This document shows, one piece after another, positions 60,866 to 64,000 of a stretch of 64,000 nucleotides of DNA (its first letter is position 1; every line of letters starts with the position of its first letter). The stretch spans positions 864,916 through 928,915 of the forward strand of contig NZ_CH672428.1 in the NCBI RefSeq assembly GCF_000152745.1. Direction: 5' to 3'. Both the position numbers and the translations under genes were made by a program. Below the pieces are notes generated by a model. The model did not search any database, was not told the origin of the DNA, and worked only from the letters and a program-made list of their open reading frames with translations. Source of the DNA: Oceanicaulis sp. HTCC2633. Lineage in GTDB: Bacteria > Pseudomonadota > Alphaproteobacteria > Caulobacterales > Maricaulaceae.

Positions 60866-62155
60866 ATGAGCGTTCGCCTCGCAGACCCCAAAGCCACGCC
60901 CTTCCTCGCTGATATGGAAGCCCGCGGCCTTCTCAACCAGAAGACCCCTGAGCTGACTGACGCCTATATCACTGAGCATAGGCCGGCGATGTATGTGGGC
61001 TTTGATCCGAGCGCGCCGAGCCTGCATGCGGGCAATCTGATGCCGCTTCTGGGCATGGACCGCTACCGCCAGCGCGGCGGTCAGGTTGTGGTGCTCTTGG
61101 GCGGCGCGACGGGCCTCATTGGCGACCCGTCCGGCAAGGACGCCGAGCGCAATCTTCAGACCGAAGACGTGGTCGAGGCCAATATCGAGGGCCAGCGCAA
61201 GCAGTTCGAACGCCTGTTCGCGCTGACCGACGGGCCGGAGCCCATCTACGTCAACAACGCCGACTGGTGGCGGAAGATGGATGTGGTCAGTTTCCTGCGC
61301 GATGTGGGCAAGCACTTCTCGGTCAACGCCATGCTGACCAAGGATTCGGTGCGCAACCGCATCGAGAACCGCGATCAGGGCATCTCCTTCACCGAGTTTT
61401 CCTACCAGCTCTTGCAGGGCTATGACTTCGTGCACCTGCACCGCGCCCACAATGTCCAGATCCAGATGGGCGGCTCGGACCAGTGGGGCAATATCGTGGG
61501 CGGCGTCGACCTGATGCGCCGCATCGAGGGCGTGCAGGCCCATGCGGTCACCTATCCGCTGCTGACCAATTCGGAAGGCAAGAAATACGGCAAGTCCGAA
61601 AAGGGCGCGGTCTGGATCGATCCGGACCTGACGAGCCCCTATGAATTCTACCAGTTCTGGCTCAACAGCGCCGACGCCGATGCGCCGAAATTCCTCTCCT
61701 GGCTAACCGATGTGGATCTTGCTCAGCTCGAAGAGCTGACCCAGGCCGAGCCGCATCTGCGCCTGCCGCAGAAAGCCCTCGCCGAGCTTCTGACCGCGCG
61801 CGTGCATGGCCAGAAAGCCGCCGATCTCGCGATCGAAGCCTCCCAGGTGATCTTCAAGGGTCAGTCGGACAATCTCAGCGCCGAGCTGATCGACATGATC
61901 GCCCGCGCCGTGCCGACGCTGGACGCCAGCGCCAACGAGCCGCTGCCCCTGATTGACGCCCTTGTGGCCGAAACGCTGGGCGCCAGCGCCTCCAAGAGCG
62001 AGGCGCGACGCCTGCTCAAGCAGAATTCTGTCTCGCTCAATGGTCAGAAAGTGCAGGACGAAAACGCCGATGTGCGCGAGCACCGTACGGGCGCCGGCGC
62101 CGTGGTGATGAGCGTGGGCAAGGCCAAGCGCTTCCTCATTCGTTTTAACGGATAA
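60866..62155 (+). CDS. tyrS: Tyrosyl-tRNA synthetase
   Basis: A 429-residue class I synthetase. HIGH-like motif is SLHAGN in FDPSAPSLHAGNLMPLL, and the KMSKS equivalent is KYGKSEKG. SYQLLQGYDFVHL and QMGGSDQWGNIV line the tyrosine pocket. A C-terminal S4 RNA-binding domain is present (ARRLLKQNSVSLNGQKV). AAGAGAG precedes the ATG. It is 5 bases ahead of the MurD-like gene. Confidence 0.97.
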   Translation: MSVRLADPKATPFLADMEARGLLNQKTPELTDAYITEHRPAMYVGFDPSAPSLHAGNLMPLLGMDRYRQRGGQVVVLLGGATGLIGDPSGKDAERNLQTEDVVEANIEGQRKQFERLFALTDGPEPIYVNNADWWRKMDVVSFLRDVGKHFSVNAMLTKDSVRNRIENRDQGISFTEFSYQLLQGYDFVHLHRAHNVQIQMGGSDQWGNIVGGVDLMRRIEGVQAHAVTYPLLTNSEGKKYGKSEKGAVWIDPDLTSPYEFYQFWLNSADADAPKFLSWLTDVDLAQLEELTQAEPHLRLPQKALAELLTARVHGQKAADLAIEASQVIFKGQSDNLSAELIDMIARAVPTLDASANEPLPLIDALVAETLGASASKSEARRLLKQNSVSLNGQKVQDENADVREHRTGAGAVVMSVGKAKRFLIRFNG

Positions 62156-62160
62156 TCGAC

Positions 62161-63477
62161 ATGACGCCGCTGTCCGAGTTCGACGCCGTCTTCATCTGGG
62201 GCTTCGGCAAGGAAGGCCGCGCCGCGCTCAACCATGTGCGCACGCGCTCTGAAGCCGCGCTCTATGTGATTGACGCGAAAGAGCCTTCCGACCTGCCGGA
62301 CGGGGTTGAGTACGTCGCGCAGGACGATCTGGCGCAAGTCATCGAGAAAGCGGGCCAGTCCCTGATCGTGAAATCGCCGGGCGTGTCGCTCTATGATGCG
62401 CGCCTGGCTGAAGCGATGGATCTGGGCGCGGAGCTCACGAGCCAGACCAATCTGTGGTTCGCCTCCAAACCCGCCCATCAGACCGTGATCGGGGTGACGG
62501 GCACCAAGGGCAAGTCCACCACCTCGAGCCTTCTGCATCACATGCTCAAGGCGCTCGATGTGAACGCGGTTCTGGCGGGCAATATCGGCGAGCCGGTGAT
62601 CGACACGTCCGAGGACGCCGAGATCGTGGTGCTGGAGCTGTCGAGCTATCAGATCGCCGACCTCGTCCATGCGCCAGACTGGTTCATCTTCCTCAACCTC
62701 CTCAATGATCACGCGCCCTGGCATCGCGGCGTCGAGCAATACCGCCGCGACAAGGCGCGGCTCGCCATGCTCGATCCCAATGCGCGCGGCGTGATGAGCG
62801 CCAGGGATTCCCGGCTCAACGCGCTGTTCGTCCATCGTCCCAACACCGTCTGGTATGACCAGAGCGAAGGCTTTCATGCGCCCGACGGCGTGATCCATCA
62901 TGGCGCTGAAGCTTGGGGCCGCATCCCCGCCTTGCCCGGCGCCCATAACGCGGCGAACGCCTGCGCGGCCTTGGCGGTGATCGAAGGATTGGGGCTGAGC
63001 GCCTATGAAGCCTTCGAGAGCCTTTCAAGCTTCAAGGGTCTGGCGCACCGGCTCGAAACCGTTCACACGCTCAATGGCGTCGATTTCATCGACGACACGC
63101 TGTGCACCACGCCGCAATCCTGCCTGCTCGCCTTGGCGGCGTTTCCGGACCGACCCATCAGCCTGATCCTGGGCGGGGAAGACCGCGAGCAGGACTATGC
63201 ACCGCTCGCTGAAGGTCTGCGCGATGAGACCCGGATCAAGGCCATTGTGACCATTCCCGAGAACGGTCCCGCCATCATCGAGGCGCTGAAATCAGGTCCA
63301 CATGCGGATATAACCACTTACGAGCCTGACTTTGAGCTGGCCGTGAAGCGCGCTTACGAAGCCCTGCCCGATGGCGGCATCGTGATGATGAGCCCGGCGG
63401 CCCCACGGGGTGCGGCCTTTACCTATTTCGGCGCCCGCGGCGACGCCTTCACCCAAGCTGCGAAGAAGCTCGGGTAA
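62161..63477 (+). CDS. murD2: MurD-like ligase, probable MurD2 (L-glutamate-adding)
   Basis: A 438-residue Mur ligase: P-loop GVTGTKGKSTTS (111-122), LLNDHAPWHRG and AHRLETVHTLNGV. Several MurD positions differ. The NDSKATN motif that gives D-glutamate a lysine contact is DDTLCTT (Leu314 in place of Lys), and the final SPACASFD region is SPAAPRGAAF. A convergent neighbour is the MurL epimerase. I infer that this enzyme adds L-glutamate to UDP-MurNAc-L-Ala, as in Xanthomonas MurD2. Common tools would label it murD. Confidence 0.8.
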   Translation: MTPLSEFDAVFIWGFGKEGRAALNHVRTRSEAALYVIDAKEPSDLPDGVEYVAQDDLAQVIEKAGQSLIVKSPGVSLYDARLAEAMDLGAELTSQTNLWFASKPAHQTVIGVTGTKGKSTTSSLLHHMLKALDVNAVLAGNIGEPVIDTSEDAEIVVLELSSYQIADLVHAPDWFIFLNLLNDHAPWHRGVEQYRRDKARLAMLDPNARGVMSARDSRLNALFVHRPNTVWYDQSEGFHAPDGVIHHGAEAWGRIPALPGAHNAANACAALAVIEGLGLSAYEAFESLSSFKGLAHRLETVHTLNGVDFIDDTLCTTPQSCLLALAAFPDRPISLILGGEDREQDYAPLAEGLRDETRIKAIVTIPENGPAIIEALKSGPHADITTYEPDFELAVKRAYEALPDGGIVMMSPAAPRGAAFTYFGARGDAFTQAAKKLG

Positions 63478-63538
63478 AACGCACTCACTGATTCAATTCA
63501 GGGTTTGAGCTTTCAGGCGCGCAACTTCACGCACAAGA

Positions 63539-64000
63539 TCAGCTTGCCGCCATAAGCTCGGCGACCGGTCCCGGCATACGATGCTCGGAGCGCGCATCCA
63601 GCGCCTGCGCCCAGGCCAGCTCCAGGTCTGCGCGATCCCACTGAGTGAACAATTCACCCTCAATCGACTGTATCAGCGGAGCTTTCGCCCACTCCGCATC
63701 ACTCAGAAGGTGGGTGATGGCCGCCGCCACTTCGCGCCGCTCTCCGACGCACTCCCAGGGCTTGGCGTCGGTCAGACCGGCGATCTCGCGCAGGAAGTCG
63801 AGATTCCTGGGATCATGGAGGGGCTGGCTCTGGAAGACCCGCGCATGACGCTCCACCGGCAGGAAGGGCGCCAGCAGCACGGCGGTGTAGACGCACTTGG
63901 CGCATTCCCCGCACCAGCGCCGGTCCCTGGGCAGGGCGTTGGGCCCGGCGAACACGAAATTGCGGTTGCAGCTGGCGAAAATCTCGAGCGCATCCTCGCC
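63539..64000 (-). CDS. murL: MurL, UDP-MurNAc-L-Ala-L-Glu epimerase, C-terminal part
   Basis: The frame runs off the right edge; about 153 residues are visible, starting in EIFASCNRNFVFAG. The hallmark is the SCNRNF block followed by WCGECAKC with four closely placed cysteines and a VYTAVLLAPFLP helix, then PWECVGERREV and SEHRMPGPV. These match the Xanthomonas MurL C-terminus as I remember it. MurL turns the L-Glu of UDP-MurNAc-L-Ala-L-Glu into D-Glu. It is convergent with the MurD2-like gene, 61 bases apart. Confidence 0.82.
   Translation of the reverse strand, partial: GEDALEIFASCNRNFVFAGPNALPRDRRWCGECAKCVYTAVLLAPFLPVERHARVFQSQPLHDPRNLDFLREIAGLTDAKPWECVGERREVAAAITHLLSDAEWAKAPLIQSIEGELFTQWDRADLELAWAQALDARSEHRMPGPVAELMAAS

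Overview
The window is a GC-rich bacterial chromosome segment, about 64 kb, that is almost entirely coding. PopZ beside TolC, the serS-surE-pcm-nlpD-yajC-secDF and SPOR-nagZ-scpAB-tatABC gene orders and TrmFO point to an alphaproteobacterium near Caulobacterales/Maricaulales. An Oceanicaulis- or Maricaulis-like marine genome is my inference; no rRNA is present to test it. There is no prophage, insertion sequence or CRISPR array.

Layout. 1-3324: a minus-strand block of three related multi-pass membrane proteins feeding into a CPBP-type protease cut by the window edge. 3431-10248: TrmFO, an S9 peptidase, a squalene/phytoene-synthase-like protein, iron superoxide dismutase, a lipoprotein serine hydrolase and a small unknown. 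10341-24539: a long minus-strand housekeeping block with Sec accessory proteins (YajC, SecD, SecF), a LysM/LytM lipoprotein, Pcm, SurE, SerS, TatABC, ScpAB, NagZ, a SPOR protein and dGTPase. 24638-31257: ErpA, nitroreductase, exonuclease III, VOC and DUF3137 proteins, then PopZ, TolC and a PIMT-like methyltransferase. 31449-32322: tRNA-Cys and tRNA-Asn, with an orphan intrinsic terminator between them that suggests a small RNA.

32481-37617 is a proline block: proB divergent from proC-proA, followed by a PutP importer. 37747-39460 looks like a sulfide-response pair: a DUF2892 membrane protein and a type I sulfide:quinone reductase, each preceded by the same 14-bp motif. 39467-46337 encodes a patatin/beta-barrel (type Vd-like) protein, an Atm1-type ABC exporter, a LysM protein, a LOG-family enzyme, and a two-gene curli set (CsgH-like protein plus a curlin with six exact 22-residue repeats). 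46486-48051 is a hydrolase/membrane-protein/XRE operon with twin palindromic operators over its promoter. QueF, an Lrp-type regulator and alanine dehydrogenase follow. 50525-54707 holds an unknown two-gene pair and an amidohydrolase divergent from a TetR regulator.

54704-56198 is the clearest foreign segment: two AT-rich genes (an unknown 250-residue protein and a pentapeptide-repeat protein) inserted exactly between the stop codons of a nitronate monooxygenase and the TetR gene. The right end carries a GNAT acetyltransferase, SseA, a CoA-transferase/crotonase pair, TyrS, and a MurD-like ligase convergent with a MurL-type epimerase. That last pair indicates the non-canonical route in which L-glutamate is added to UDP-MurNAc-L-Ala and then epimerised.
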